DNA from: Heterocephalus glaber
Taxonomy: Eukaryota > Chordata > Mammalia > Rodentia > Bathyergidae
Direction of reading: 5' to 3'
Length of the DNA: 64,000 nucleotides
Assembly: GCF_000247695.1 (NCBI RefSeq)
Contig: NW_004624804.1
Coordinates: 8,893,820-8,957,819, forward strand
A program made the translations under genes and the position numbers. Every line of letters starts with the position of its first letter. The stretch's first letter is position 1. Shown here piece after piece: positions 59,301 through 59,605 of the stretch. Under the pieces are notes generated by a model that searched no databases, was not told the DNA's origin, and saw only the letters and a list, made by a program, of their open reading frames with translations.

Positions 59301-59605
59301 CTCCCATCCTACACATGAAGACTGGCCTAGAGAATAGCAACACAGATACGTTGTGGAGGCCTATGCCAAAGTTAGCACCTTTAGGTTTAAAAGTAGCTAA
59401 TCCTCCCAGTGATGCAGATGGTCAGACTCTCAAGGTGATGCCTTGTTTGGCACCTGTAGCTGCTAAAGTTGGGTCAGTTGGACATAAAATGAACTTAACA
59501 GGGAGTGACCAGGAAGGCCGGGAGAGCAAGGTGATGCCTACATTGGCACCTATTATGGCTAAATTAGGCACCTCTGGGGTCTCACCAAGTTCTTCAGGGA
59601 AATGA
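4313..59605 (+). CDS. MGA: MGA, MAX gene-associated protein (spliced, N-terminus outside window)
   Basis: Nuclear transcription factor and scaffold of the non-canonical Polycomb complex PRC1.6 (family knowledge: with MAX, PCGF6, L3MBTL2, E2F6). Twenty-two exons join without a frameshift or stop: 1 leading base, 2747 codons, then TGA at 59603-59605. Residue numbers below count from the first full codon at 4314. In order they encode an acidic region with SUMO-type sites, an AT-hook (about 258-264), a polyglutamine tract, a cysteine-rich domain (about 690-735), a conserved middle, a Ser/Thr/Val-rich cassette, a long disordered acidic part, a bHLH-zipper (about 2108-2190) and an acidic C-terminus. 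Human MGA is, from memory, 3065 residues, so roughly 320 residues including the T-box lie upstream. Every intron is GT-AG. Exon-by-exon entries follow. Identification is near certain; exact splice points are read by eye. Confidence 0.96.
5932..6007 (-). mobile_element. Old ID-type SINE, antisense
   Basis: Older subfamily: GCTAGGCAAGCACTCTA and GGAACTACACCCACAGCCCC. Confidence 0.75.
6200..6278 (+). CDS. MGA: MGA coding exon 2 of window (human exon 4)
   Basis: 79 bases, residues 317-342 plus one base of a split codon. Acceptor ATACATAG, donor CCAG|GTATTA. It encodes a short acidic linker ([10 protein letters not shown] and following). It is separated from the next exon by only 118 bases, the shortest intron in the window, so the two are probably defined together. 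Confidence 0.9.
6397..6492 (+). CDS. MGA: MGA coding exon 3 of window (human exon 5)
   Basis: 96 bases, residues 343-374, phase 1 at both ends. Acceptor TGAGTAG, donor GAAG|GTAATA. It encodes a charged helical stretch ([20 protein letters not shown]) likely to form a short amphipathic helix. Being symmetric, it could be skipped without a frameshift. It is followed by the largest intron, 13.5 kb. Confidence 0.92.
6612..6694 (-). mobile_element. ID-type SINE, antisense
   Basis: Young-type copy (GGTACCGGGGATTGAACTC) with a slightly altered loop. Confidence 0.92.
6891..6983 (-). mobile_element. ID-type SINE, antisense, 5' truncated
   Basis: Lacks the A-box end (no GAGCTAAATCCC); ends GCGGATCCGCTGCCTCCCC. 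Confidence 0.85.
7106..7196 (+). mobile_element. ID-type SINE, forward
   Basis: Lies directly before a forward B1; short target repeat AGAAG-CCAGG on both sides. Confidence 0.92.
7202..7322 (+). mobile_element. B1 SINE, forward
   Basis: CCAGGCTCATTGGCACATGC...CATAGTGAGACTTCATCTC and A-tail. Confidence 0.85.
7978..8051 (-). mobile_element. ID-type SINE, antisense, with target duplication
   Basis: Flanked by CCATGTCTTTTTCTT at 7963-7977 and 8052-8066. GTGCAGCAGGCGGCGAAACC subfamily. Confidence 0.94.
8264..8344 (-). mobile_element. ID-type SINE inside the L1 3' UTR
   Basis: GTGGTGCCACTGAGCTAAAT subfamily; flanks are pyrimidine-rich L1 sequence. Confidence 0.9.
10172..10263 (-). mobile_element. 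ID-type SINE inside L1 ORF1, with target duplication
   Basis: Flanked by ACTTCTGTGAATAGGT on both sides, so the surrounding L1 was already in place. Confidence 0.94.
12279..12357 (-). mobile_element. ID-type SINE inside the L1 5' UTR
   Basis: Short flanking repeat CAAAGGT. Confidence 0.92.
12481..12565 (-). mobile_element. ID-type SINE, antisense, with target duplication
   Basis: Perfect 15-base duplication GTGACATTAATTTTT at 12466-12480 and 12566-12580. Confidence 0.95.
12897..13010 (+). mobile_element. B1-like SINE, forward, diverged
   Basis: GGGTGTGATGGCACACATGTAG and GAGACAGCCTGGATAACATAG. Confidence 0.75.
13021..13107 (+). mobile_element. ID-type SINE, forward
   Basis: Inserted at the tail of the preceding B1; A-tail of ten bases. 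Confidence 0.92.
13276..13361 (-). mobile_element. ID-type SINE, antisense, with target duplication
   Basis: CTTTGCTTCTTT flanks both sides. Confidence 0.93.
13956..14092 (+). mobile_element. B1 SINE, forward, two-unit
   Basis: GCTGGGCATGGTGGTGCATG; second unit GTGAGTTCAAGACTAGCCC. Confidence 0.9.
14310..14363. repeat. TG/CG dinucleotide microsatellite
   Basis: About 25 TG units with a CGTGCGTG start. Alternating purine-pyrimidine tract, potentially Z-DNA forming and polymorphic. Confidence 0.98.
14803..14961 (-). mobile_element. B1-dID composite SINE, antisense
   Basis: CTGAACTACATCCCCAGCCC joined to TTTTGAGACAGGGCCTTGC. Confidence 0.8.
15092..15234 (-). mobile_element. B1 SINE, antisense, two-unit
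   Basis: Both CAGGCTGCCCTTGAACTC and CCAGGCTGGCCTCAAACTG units present. Confidence 0.9.
15279..15358 (+). mobile_element. ID-type SINE, forward
   Basis: Flanked by AAATCAGTA(A/G)TT. Confidence 0.92.
15561..15633 (-). mobile_element. ID-type SINE, antisense, truncated
   Basis: Ends within the loop (CAAACAGCCAAACC); A-box half missing. Confidence 0.85.
15706..15740. repeat. GT dinucleotide repeat
   Basis: About 12 GT units then GTATGTATATGTAT. Confidence 0.9.
15847..15938 (-). mobile_element. ID-type SINE, antisense, with target duplication
   Basis: CATATTGTTTCTTTC at 15832-15846 and 15939-15953. Confidence 0.95.
16215..16298 (+). mobile_element. ID-type SINE, forward, with target duplication
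   Basis: GAGTAGCATA at 16205-16214 and 16299-16308. Confidence 0.94.
16486..16804 (-). pseudogene. RPS15A: RPS15A processed pseudogene, antisense
   Basis: Read on the minus strand, this intronless stretch matches ribosomal protein S15a (40S subunit) as I remember it. Recognisable pieces in order are [37 protein letters not shown], and near the end a remnant of the EARRKH region. It has premature stops, substitutions and small indels, and no intron, so it is a decayed retrocopy. It lies inside an MGA intron and is not expected to be translated. 3' end and tail are not clear. Confidence 0.85.
17209..18168 (+). mobile_element. LINE-1, sense, 5' truncated, with target duplication
   Basis: 960 bases: the last part of ORF2 (recognisable around 17220-17820, frameshifted) and a 3' untranslated region with a purine-rich block, ending in an A-rich tail. 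Flanked by AAAATAAATTGTA at 17196-17208 and 18169-18181; the target begins TT|AAAA, the L1 endonuclease preference. A classic dead 5'-truncated insertion. Confidence 0.93.
18446..18534 (-). mobile_element. ID-type SINE, antisense
   Basis: GTGCAGCAGGCGGCGAAACC subfamily with a small duplication (AACTCGCTCGGG). Confidence 0.92.
18733..18930 (-). mobile_element. B1-dID composite SINE, antisense
   Basis: Old ID half (CTCTACCACTGAGCTATATG) plus B1 half ending CCACACATGGCT. Confidence 0.8.
19025..19111 (-). mobile_element. ID-type SINE, antisense
   Basis: Flanks TTGACA(A/G)TCTT match; the tail side has become a short GT repeat. Confidence 0.9.
19419..19795 (+). mobile_element. Solitary MaLR-type LTR (ERVL-MaLR retrotransposon)
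   Basis: About 375 bases starting TGTTATGGCTTGTG, with GGCCTCCATG, CTGCCATGTTCCACCC, ATTATGGACTGAAACCTCTG, CTGTGAGCTAAGTAAAG and a degraded AAAGTAACTAAG end. This is the layout of mammalian MaLR LTRs (THE1/MST/ORR1 relatives). Only the LTR is present, no internal region. It carries a poly(A)-signal-like TAAAG. Subfamily not assigned. Confidence 0.8.
20031..20162 (+). CDS. MGA: MGA coding exon 4 of window (human exon 6)
   Basis: 132 bases, residues 375-418, phase 1 at both ends. Acceptor TCTCTTATAG, donor CCTG|GTGAGT. It encodes a Pro/Thr-rich hydrophobic segment ([17 protein letters not shown]). Symmetric phase means in-frame skipping is possible. No known domain. Confidence 0.93.
20213..20296 (+). 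mobile_element. ID-type SINE, forward
   Basis: GTTTGGGTT flanks; inserted 50 bases after a splice donor. Confidence 0.92.
20506..20610 (+). CDS. MGA: MGA coding exon 5 of window (human exon 7)
   Basis: 105 bases, residues 419-453, phase 1 at both ends. Acceptor TTCTTCTGTAG, donor GAGA|GTAAGT. It encodes a basic segment ([20 protein letters not shown]). Like its neighbours it is a multiple of three, so exons 3-5 of this window form a run of skippable exons. Confidence 0.93.
21155..21300 (+). mobile_element. B1 SINE, forward, two-unit
   Basis: GCCAGCCTAGACTACATAG and GCCTGCCTGAACTATATAG units, A-tail with CAAAAACAAAG. Confidence 0.9.
21561..21657 (-). mobile_element. ID-type SINE, antisense, with target duplication
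   Basis: CAATAATTTGA at 21550-21560 and 21658-21668. Confidence 0.94.
21932..22593 (+). CDS. MGA: MGA coding exon 6 of window (human exon 8), with polyglutamine tract
   Basis: 662 bases, residues 454-674, entering in phase 1 and leaving in phase 0. Acceptor TTATTTCTAG, donor CAG|GTATGT. The region is Ser/Thr/Pro/Lys-rich and probably disordered. It holds eight glutamines encoded by a CAG-rich run at about 22429-22452 (CAG interrupted by CAA), which may vary in length between individuals. It ends in a more conserved segment ([21 protein letters not shown] shortened: starts LMDLEDC, ends TYITEE). Confidence 0.95.
22429..22452 (+). repeat. MGA: CAG/CAA repeat encoding eight glutamines
   Basis: In-frame CAG run interrupted by two CAA codons within the exon at 21932. 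Confidence 0.95.
22700..22822 (-). mobile_element. B1 SINE, antisense
   Basis: Long T-tract then single-unit B1; CCCCATTC target repeat on both sides. Confidence 0.88.
23215..23377 (+). mobile_element. B1 SINE, forward, two-unit
   Basis: CAGGCATGGTGGCACACAAC start, long A-tail. Confidence 0.9.
23577..23758 (+). mobile_element. hAT-Charlie-type DNA transposon remnant
   Basis: CTGTAAGGGGCCAGATAGTA start region, ATAGACAATATATAAATGAA middle and GTTTGGCCCATGGGCC end match a common nonautonomous hAT family of placental mammals. Family name not assigned. Confidence 0.75.
23810..24084 (-). mobile_element. B1-dID composite SINE, antisense, split by a young ID
   Basis: ID half (GCACTGAGTTATCTTCCCAG) and B1 half (ending CCAACATGTCTGGCT) separated by the ID at 23894-23969. 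Confidence 0.75.
23894..23969 (-). mobile_element. ID-type SINE nested in a composite SINE
   Basis: Very close to consensus (CCGGGGATCGAACTCGGGTC, AATCCCCGGCCCC), so probably young. Confidence 0.94.
24330..24666 (+). CDS. MGA: MGA coding exon 7 of window (human exon 9): cysteine-rich domain
   Basis: 337 bases, residues 675-786 plus one base. Acceptor TAATTTTAG, donor TATA|GTGAGT. It contains two copies of a C-x4-C-x3-C-x-C motif, [12 protein letters not shown] and [12 protein letters not shown]. The identical spacing suggests a duplicated metal-binding knuckle. I believe this is the MGA-specific domain Pfam lists as DUF4801, reported (from memory) to be needed for PCGF6/PRC1.6 contact. It is followed by a strongly acidic then Lys/Arg-rich tail that could be a nuclear localisation signal. 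Confidence 0.95.
24765..24859 (-). mobile_element. ID-type SINE, antisense, with loop duplication
   Basis: The loop reads CTGCCAAGGCAGAAGGCAGG, a small local inverted duplication absent from other copies. Confidence 0.9.
25109..25216 (-). mobile_element. ID-type SINE, antisense, with target duplication
   Basis: ATCCATCAT(A/G)TTTTCT on both sides; GAGCTACATCCC variant. Confidence 0.92.
25404..25486 (-). mobile_element. ID-type SINE, antisense, internally deleted
   Basis: CCAAGTTAC flanks; lacks the GAGCTAAAT part of the A-box. Confidence 0.92.
25586..25790 (+). mobile_element. B1-dID composite SINE, forward
   Basis: B1 (ACAGTGGCGCACGCCTGTAA) then ID (GGATGTAGCTCAGTGGTAGAG) and an AAATAAATA-rich tail. 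Confidence 0.85.
25857..25959 (-). mobile_element. ID-type SINE, antisense
   Basis: Long TTTTG-rich tail; GGGGGCAG flanks. Confidence 0.92.
26193..26285 (+). mobile_element. ID-type SINE, forward
   Basis: Tail junction replaced by a C-run (CAGTATCCTCCCCCCCC). Confidence 0.92.
26290..26400 (-). mobile_element. B1 SINE, antisense
   Basis: Immediately follows the ID above in the opposite orientation. Confidence 0.85.
26430..26522 (-). mobile_element. ID-type SINE, antisense, with target duplication
   Basis: TAGTGACTTC(A/T)TATT on both sides. Confidence 0.94.
26564..26710 (-). mobile_element. B1 SINE, antisense, with target duplication
   Basis: GGTTGGACTTTT on both sides; two-unit form. Confidence 0.93.
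27131..27233 (-). mobile_element. ID-type SINE, antisense, near consensus
   Basis: ACTTATGTTTT flanks; almost no mutations from the GCACAGCAGGCGGCGAAACC form. Confidence 0.95.
27813..27957 (-). mobile_element. B1-dID composite SINE, antisense
   Basis: ACTGAGCTACATCCCCAGCT then TGAGATAAGGTCTTGC. Confidence 0.78.
28211..28443 (-). mobile_element. LINE-1 3' end, antisense
   Basis: Matches the 3' untranslated regions of the L1 copies at 8120 and 17209 (ATTGGTATACTTTAGATATA type start, then a pyrimidine-rich block). Very short 5'-truncated insertion or remnant. Confidence 0.8.
28736..28812 (+). mobile_element. Old ID-type SINE, forward
   Basis: GTGGTGAAGTGGTTGCTTGG and GGATTCAATTCCCAGTACTG; older tRNA-like subfamily. 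Confidence 0.75.
29071..29297 (+). CDS. MGA: MGA coding exon 8 of window (human exon 10)
   Basis: 227 bases, residues 787-862, phase 1 to phase 0. Acceptor TTTTGTTAAG, donor GTG|GTAAGC. It encodes a Pro-rich conserved region ([20 protein letters not shown]). VKVE fits the SUMO consensus psi-K-x-E. No catalytic motif. Confidence 0.94.
29540..29692 (+). mobile_element. B1 SINE, forward, two-unit
   Basis: GGCCAGGCCTGGTGGTGCAT; GAGTTCAAGGCCAGCCTGAA second unit. Confidence 0.92.
29734..29819 (-). mobile_element. ID-type SINE, antisense
   Basis: TGCAAAAA flanks; GGCGCCGGAACC loop. Confidence 0.93.
30563..30745 (+). CDS. MGA: MGA coding exon 9 of window (human exon 11), with Pro-Ser repeat
   Basis: 183 bases, residues 863-923, phase 0 at both ends (61 codons, skippable in frame). 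Acceptor ACTTACAG, donor AAG|GTGAAT. A conserved head ([20 protein letters not shown]) is followed by a Pro-Ser repeat encoded by a CCATCC hexanucleotide run around 30665-30690. The minisatellite may be length-variable. Confidence 0.94.
31228..31365 (+). mobile_element. B1 SINE, forward, single unit
   Basis: CTGGGCATGGTGGCTCATTC...CTACATAGCAAGACCCTGTC, tail with a C-run. Confidence 0.9.
31455..31527 (+). CDS. MGA: MGA coding exon 10 of window (human exon 12)
   Basis: 73 bases, residues 924-947 plus one base. Acceptor TTCTTTAG. The donor CAAG|GTCAGA lacks the usual purine at +3 and is the weakest-looking donor of the gene. It encodes an acidic peptide ([14 protein letters not shown]). It must be included because its neighbours join in frame only through it. 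Confidence 0.9.
31963..32059 (-). mobile_element. ID-type SINE, antisense
   Basis: ACCTATTTG flanks; tail changed to a G-rich run. Confidence 0.92.
32250..32340 (-). mobile_element. ID-type SINE, antisense
   Basis: Tail interrupted by a run of about 12 Gs on the + strand before GTGCACGGGGATGG. Confidence 0.9.
32565..32655 (-). mobile_element. ID-type SINE, antisense, with target duplication
   Basis: CAAAGCATCTTTTT at 32551-32564 and 32656-32669. Confidence 0.95.
33111..33628 (+). CDS. MGA: MGA coding exon 11 of window (human exon 13): conserved middle
   Basis: 518 bases, residues 948-1120, phase 1 to phase 0. Acceptor TTTAATCAG, donor CAG|GTGAGA. After a Ser-rich start comes one of the best conserved blocks of the protein. 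It begins [16 protein letters not shown], passes through [20 protein letters not shown] and ends near [13 protein letters not shown], with a predicted helix/strand mix. It is followed by SP/TP-type phosphorylation sites. No named domain that I can assign; it probably serves protein contact in PRC1.6 (inference). Confidence 0.95.
34025..34112 (-). mobile_element. ID-type SINE, antisense, diverged
   Basis: TGCTGCTGAGCTACATTCC variant. Confidence 0.88.
34136..34312 (+). mobile_element. B1-dID composite SINE, forward
   Basis: B1 part then GGGAGTGTAGCTCAGTGGTA ID part. Confidence 0.85.
34420..34500 (-). mobile_element. Old ID-type SINE remnant, antisense
   Basis: Carries a local duplication (ATGATAAGGAAG twice) before AGAGCTACGGCCCTAGCCC. 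Confidence 0.6.
35147..35535. repeat. Ancient interspersed repeat-like stretch
   Basis: TTGATCATCCTTAATCCAAA then TCTGAAATTTGAAATGACCC and a matching TATTTCCAAGTCACATATCT end resemble a widespread mammalian palindromic DNA-transposon-type repeat. Interrupted by the ID at 35378. Family not assigned. Confidence 0.45.
35378..35467 (-). mobile_element. ID-type SINE, antisense, with target duplication
   Basis: CATCCCCAGT(A/G)TATCTT at 35361-35377 and 35468-35484. Confidence 0.95.
36542..36839 (+). CDS. MGA: MGA coding exon 12 of window (human exon 14)
   Basis: 298 bases, residues 1121-1219 plus one base, phase 0 to phase 1. Acceptor CTTGTTTCAG, donor ATTG|GTAAGT. It encodes [20 protein letters not shown] and a basic, Ser-rich linker. 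An internal AG before the codons for [10 protein letters not shown] could serve as a shorter alternative acceptor (inference). It joins in phase either to the next exon or, if that is skipped, to the one after. Confidence 0.93.
36840..38192 (+). other. MGA: MGA intron (human intron 14)
   Basis: 1.35 kb. The only recognised element is a forward ID at 37766-37848 with a 15-base target duplication. The rest is AT-rich unique-looking sequence. Confidence 0.75.
37766..37848 (+). mobile_element. ID-type SINE, forward, with target duplication
   Basis: AAAATTAGAATTAGG at 37751-37765 and 37849-37863; near-consensus sequence. Confidence 0.96.
38193..38819 (+). CDS. MGA: MGA coding exon 13 of window (human exon 15): 209-codon cassette
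   Basis: 627 bases, residues 1220-1428, phase 1 at both ends. Acceptor ATTTGCAG, donor CCAG|GTAAGG. It encodes a Ser/Thr/Val/Ala-rich low-complexity segment with a few SP motifs and no charged core. Its 209 codons equal the length difference I recall between the two main human MGA isoforms (3065 and 2856 residues). It is therefore very likely an alternatively spliced cassette. Skipping keeps the frame. Confidence 0.95.
38915..38994 (+). mobile_element. 80-bp hAT-like MITE, copy 1
   Basis: Starts CACTGGTGGTGAACC and ends GGCTCGCTGTCACTG, imperfect terminal inverted repeats of about 15 bases. Flanked by 8-base duplications GTGTAGGT (38907-38914) and GTGTAGGC (38995-39002). 66 of 80 bases match copy 2 without gaps. 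The 8-base duplication and CA(G)TGG..GAACC ends fit hAT transposons. Confidence 0.85.
39145..39327 (-). mobile_element. B1-dID composite SINE, antisense
   Basis: GGATTGAACCCAGGGCTTTT ID half, B1 half ending CACCACACCTAGCT; long T-tract before it. Confidence 0.8.
39774..39834 (-). mobile_element. B1 SINE fragment, antisense
   Basis: Only the CTGCCTCAGC...GGGATTATAGG...GCCTAGCC end remains. Confidence 0.7.
39848..40105 (-). mobile_element. B1-dID composite SINE, antisense, split by a young ID
   Basis: ID half up to GAGCTACATTTACACCCC, B1 half from TTTTTTGAGACAAGGTCTC; the ID at 39906-39987 sits at their junction. Confidence 0.82.
39906..39987 (-). mobile_element. ID-type SINE nested in a composite SINE
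   Basis: TGTAAATTTTTTT flanks both sides. Confidence 0.94.
40250..40307 (-). mobile_element. ID-type SINE, antisense, truncated
   Basis: Retains AACTCAGAACCTTGCACTTG and GGTGCCGGAACCATT only. Confidence 0.8.
40370..40454 (-). mobile_element. ID-type SINE, antisense
   Basis: AAAATGT(A/G)GTATCA flanks. Confidence 0.93.
40985..41068 (-). mobile_element. ID-type SINE, antisense, with target duplication
   Basis: CAGATGCAT-TTTTAAT on both sides; tail partly G-rich. Confidence 0.93.
41638..41928 (+). CDS. MGA: MGA coding exon 14 of window (human exon 16)
   Basis: 291 bases, residues 1429-1525, phase 1 at both ends (97 codons). Acceptor TTCTTTTCAG, donor CCAG|GTATAA. It encodes a Pro/Gln-rich conserved segment ([18 protein letters not shown], then a block ending QPVMFRNP), hydrophobic enough to hold short linear binding motifs. 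It is separated from the next exon by only 180 bases. Confidence 0.94.
42109..43595 (+). CDS. MGA: MGA coding exon 15 of window (human exon 17), largest exon
   Basis: 1487 bases, residues 1526-2021, phase 1 to phase 0. Acceptor CCTTAACAG. It begins with a Ser/Pro-rich activator-like part, then becomes highly charged and variable, and ends in an acidic run ([20 protein letters not shown]). LKTE near 43304-43315 fits a SUMO site. Two donors lie three bases apart: GAAAAG|GTGGTG (used here, matching the human junction as I recall it) and GTG|GTGAGC at 43599, which would add one valine. It is mostly disordered by composition. Confidence 0.94.
44262..44420 (+). mobile_element. hAT-Charlie-type DNA transposon remnant, second copy
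   Basis: Same family as 23577: CATAGTAAATATTTTAGACT, GAAGCAGCC, GTGTGGCTGTGCCAATAAAA, AAAACAGGTGG. Confidence 0.7.
44817..44896 (-). mobile_element. 80-bp hAT-like MITE, copy 2
   Basis: Reverse orientation of copy 1 (38915), the same 80-base length. Flanked by GTCTAGGT (44809-44816) and ATCTAGGT (44897-44904), an 8-base target duplication with one mismatch. Confidence 0.85.
44957..45132 (+). mobile_element. B1-dID composite SINE, forward
   Basis: GGGTGTGCATGCTTGTAATC then an eroded ID part (GGGCTGGGGATATTCTAGTG). Confidence 0.78.
45183..45290 (+). mobile_element. ID-type SINE, forward, with target duplication
   Basis: TAAAACCTTAAG at 45171-45182 and 45291-45302; unusually long AAATAAATA-type tail. 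Confidence 0.95.
45350..45430 (-). mobile_element. ID-type SINE, antisense
   Basis: Loop lost a few bases (GGCGGCAGCACTGAGC). Confidence 0.91.
45438..45582 (-). mobile_element. B1 SINE, antisense, two-unit
   Basis: TTTTTTGAGCCAAGGTCTCA start, CACCACACCCAGT end. Confidence 0.9.
46494..46571 (-). mobile_element. Old ID-type SINE, antisense
   Basis: GCTGAGGATTGAACCCAGGG, GCTCTACCACTGAGTTATAC; older subfamily. Confidence 0.85.
46640..46800 (+). mobile_element. B1-dID composite SINE, forward, B1 half truncated
   Basis: B1 remnant AGGAGGCTGTGGCAGG, then GGGGATGTAGCTCAGTGGTA and GTACCACAAAAAATAA. Confidence 0.83.
47131..47261 (+). CDS. MGA: MGA coding exon 16 of window (human exon 18): acidic segment
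   Basis: 131 bases, residues 2022-2064 plus two bases. Acceptor TGTATTTCAG, donor AGTC|GTAAGT. It encodes an acidic stretch ([20 protein letters not shown]) immediately before the DNA-binding half. Phase 2 at its end is unique in the gene and locks it to the following 46-base exon. Confidence 0.93.
47480..47760 (+). mobile_element. MIR element split by a B1
   Basis: Core-like CCTTAGGCAAGTC...CTCTCTCAATTT and, beyond the B1, TTGTTTACCTATGACATGAG and AAATGATATATGC. Old mammalian SINE; moderate certainty. Confidence 0.5.
47567..47662 (-). mobile_element. B1 SINE, antisense, short
   Basis: Single unit inside the MIR; end truncated at GCTGAGATTAC. Confidence 0.85.
48379..48450 (+). mobile_element. 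Old ID-type SINE, forward
   Basis: GAGTTTAATTCCCAGCACTA B-box; A-box eroded. Confidence 0.65.
49063..49140 (+). mobile_element. ID-type SINE, forward
   Basis: Normal tail replaced by GATAACCCCCCACC. Confidence 0.9.
49149..49197. repeat. ATTC tetranucleotide microsatellite
   Basis: About nine ATTC units then ATTT units, between an ID and a B1; probably grown from their tails. Confidence 0.97.
49198..49345 (-). mobile_element. B1 SINE, antisense, two-unit
   Basis: TTTTTGAGACAGGATCTTGC and GGCGTTAAGCTCACTG/GCTGGCCTCAAACTG. Confidence 0.88.
49642..49743 (-). mobile_element. ID-type SINE, antisense, with target duplication
   Basis: GATAATTTGTAG on both sides. Confidence 0.94.
49945..49990 (+). 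CDS. MGA: MGA micro-exon (human exon 19)
   Basis: 46 bases: one base completing a serine codon and residues ending TERSRK (residues 2065-2080). Acceptor TTTGTCTAG, donor AAAG|GTATTT. It is the smallest exon of the gene; including it is required for frame between the phase-2 exon before it and the phase-0 bHLH exon after it. Confidence 0.9.
50082..50166 (-). mobile_element. ID-type SINE, antisense
   Basis: Lost GATCGA in the B box region (CGGGGGAACTTGGG). Confidence 0.92.
50228..50313 (-). mobile_element. ID-type SINE, antisense
   Basis: Second reverse copy 60 bases after the previous one; ATAATAAAA flanks. Confidence 0.93.
51022..51103 (-). mobile_element. ID-type SINE, antisense
   Basis: AAGGCAGTTATGGTGCCACT loop. 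Confidence 0.92.
51123..51365 (-). mobile_element. B1 SINE, antisense, split by a forward ID
   Basis: AAGACAGGGTCTC, then the ID, then CACTATGTAGTCCAGGCTGG and an end CCACCACACCCAGCT. Confidence 0.88.
51138..51238 (+). mobile_element. ID-type SINE nested in B1
   Basis: AGGGTCTC at 51130-51137 and 51239-51246. Confidence 0.95.
52274..52346. repeat. TTTTC/TTTC pyrimidine microsatellite
   Basis: About nine TTTTC units then TTTC units; homopurine-homopyrimidine tract at the tail of a B1. Confidence 0.96.
52347..52480 (-). mobile_element. B1 SINE, antisense, two-unit
   Basis: TGGCAGGGTCTCTCAGG start, CCACCACACCCGGC end. Confidence 0.88.
52544..52625 (-). mobile_element. ID-type SINE, antisense
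   Basis: AGGTG(G/A)TCTTTT flanks. Confidence 0.93.
52909..52997 (+). mobile_element. ID-type SINE, forward
   Basis: AGATTTGGA flanks; about 170 bases upstream of the bHLH exon acceptor. Confidence 0.93.
53168..53374 (+). CDS. MGA: MGA bHLH exon (human exon 20): basic region, helix 1, loop
   Basis: 207 bases, residues 2081-2149, phase 0 at both ends. Acceptor TTTGGACAG is preceded by purine-rich sequence and looks weak; donor CGG|GTAAGT. It encodes the basic region HTANERRRR with the His-Glu-Arg triad (residues 2111, 2115, 2119) that reads the CACGTG E-box in class B bHLH proteins, then helix 1 ([14 protein letters not shown]), the loop and the start of helix 2 (SKSLILTR). It heterodimerises with MAX (established for MGA). 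Skipping would keep the frame but destroy DNA binding. Confidence 0.97.
53630..53695 (-). mobile_element. ID-type SINE, antisense, internally deleted, with target duplication
   Basis: ACCATATTCTCT at 53618-53629 and 53696-53707; the middle third is missing. Confidence 0.93.
53721..53798 (-). mobile_element. ID-type SINE, antisense, with target duplication
   Basis: TATAAATTGTTTTC at 53707-53720 and 53799-53812; its target overlaps the duplicate made by the preceding ID. Confidence 0.95.
53896..53983 (-). mobile_element. ID-type SINE, antisense, with target duplication
   Basis: ATTGGCAGCATTTTA at 53881-53895 and 53984-53998. Confidence 0.96.
54142..54287 (-). mobile_element. B1 SINE, antisense, two-unit
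   Basis: TTTTTTGAGACAGGGTCTCA start. Confidence 0.9.
54589..54700 (+). CDS. MGA: MGA bHLH-zipper exon (human exon 21): helix 2 and zipper
   Basis: 112 bases, residues 2150-2186 plus one base. Acceptor TTTATCCTAG, donor TCAG|GTGAGA. It continues helix 2 ([19 protein letters not shown]) into a short leucine-zipper-like coiled coil ([18 protein letters not shown]). This is the MAX dimerisation surface. Confidence 0.96.
54978..55211 (+). CDS. MGA: MGA exon after the zipper (human exon 22)
   Basis: 234 bases, residues 2187-2264, phase 1 at both ends. Acceptor CAACCTGTAG, donor ACAG|GTAGGA. A helical basic run ([20 protein letters not shown] then KRKKK) may extend the coiled coil and act as a nuclear localisation signal. 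It is followed by a Ser-rich linker and a basic patch ([15 protein letters not shown]). Confidence 0.94.
55593..55618 (-). mobile_element. ID-type SINE, antisense, stub
   Basis: Only GGTACTGAGCTAAATCCCCG and the last bases remain; the middle is deleted. Faces the next ID head to head. Confidence 0.8.
55636..55723 (+). mobile_element. ID-type SINE, forward
   Basis: Second member of the SINE cluster; A13 tail followed by a T-run. Confidence 0.93.
55741..55856 (+). mobile_element. B1 SINE, forward, near consensus
   Basis: GCCTGGCATGGTCACGCATA...CTACATAGTGAGACCCTGTC. Confidence 0.93.
55865..55945 (+). mobile_element. ID-type SINE, forward
   Basis: CTGTGCAAGCGCAAGGAGCC loop form; fourth member of the cluster. 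Confidence 0.93.
55957..56043 (+). mobile_element. ID-type SINE, forward
   Basis: CTTGCAAGCACAAGGTCCCG loop form; fifth member of the cluster. Confidence 0.93.
56065..56182 (+). mobile_element. B1 SINE, forward, diverged
   Basis: GCTGTCCATGGTGGTCACC...CTGCCCTGCAACATAACC; last member of the cluster and the most diverged. Confidence 0.8.
56350..56497 (-). mobile_element. B1 SINE, antisense, two-unit
   Basis: TTGAGACAAAGTCTCACTAT start, CCACCACACCTGGCT end. Confidence 0.92.
56643..56728 (+). mobile_element. ID-type SINE, forward, with tripled target site
   Basis: AGACTATCAG at 56631-56640 and 56731-56740; a third AGACTATCA follows an A-run near 56761. Confidence 0.93.
56985..57161 (+). CDS. 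MGA: MGA coding exon (human exon 23)
   Basis: 177 bases, residues 2265-2323, phase 1 at both ends (59 codons). Acceptor TATCTTTGTAG, donor TCAG|GTGTGT. It encodes a Ser/Thr/Pro/Leu-rich segment ([18 protein letters not shown]). Skippable in frame. Confidence 0.94.
57533..57619 (-). mobile_element. ID-type SINE, antisense
   Basis: GCTTTCGAGGCAGGTGGCAG loop. Confidence 0.92.
57956..58126 (-). mobile_element. B1 SINE, antisense, three-unit, with target duplication
   Basis: AAATGGAACTTTT at 57943-57955 and 58127-58139. Contains three copies of the CACTATG..CAGGCTGGCCT..AAAC unit instead of one or two, so 171 bases long. Confidence 0.92.
58332..59605 (+). CDS. MGA: MGA terminal coding exon (human exon 24)
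   Basis: 1274 bases, residues 2324-2747 and stop TGA at 59603-59605. Acceptor TATTTTTCAG. It starts [20 protein letters not shown], becomes acidic and helical (a block with [20 protein letters not shown] then [12 protein letters not shown]) and holds a second acidic stretch ([19 protein letters not shown]). It ends with three copies of a 13-residue motif of form [KR]-x-M-P-x-L-A-P-x-x-x-K-x at 59357-59395, 59432-59470 and 59528-59566. Function of the repeats unknown. Length and ending match human MGA as remembered. Confidence 0.96.
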
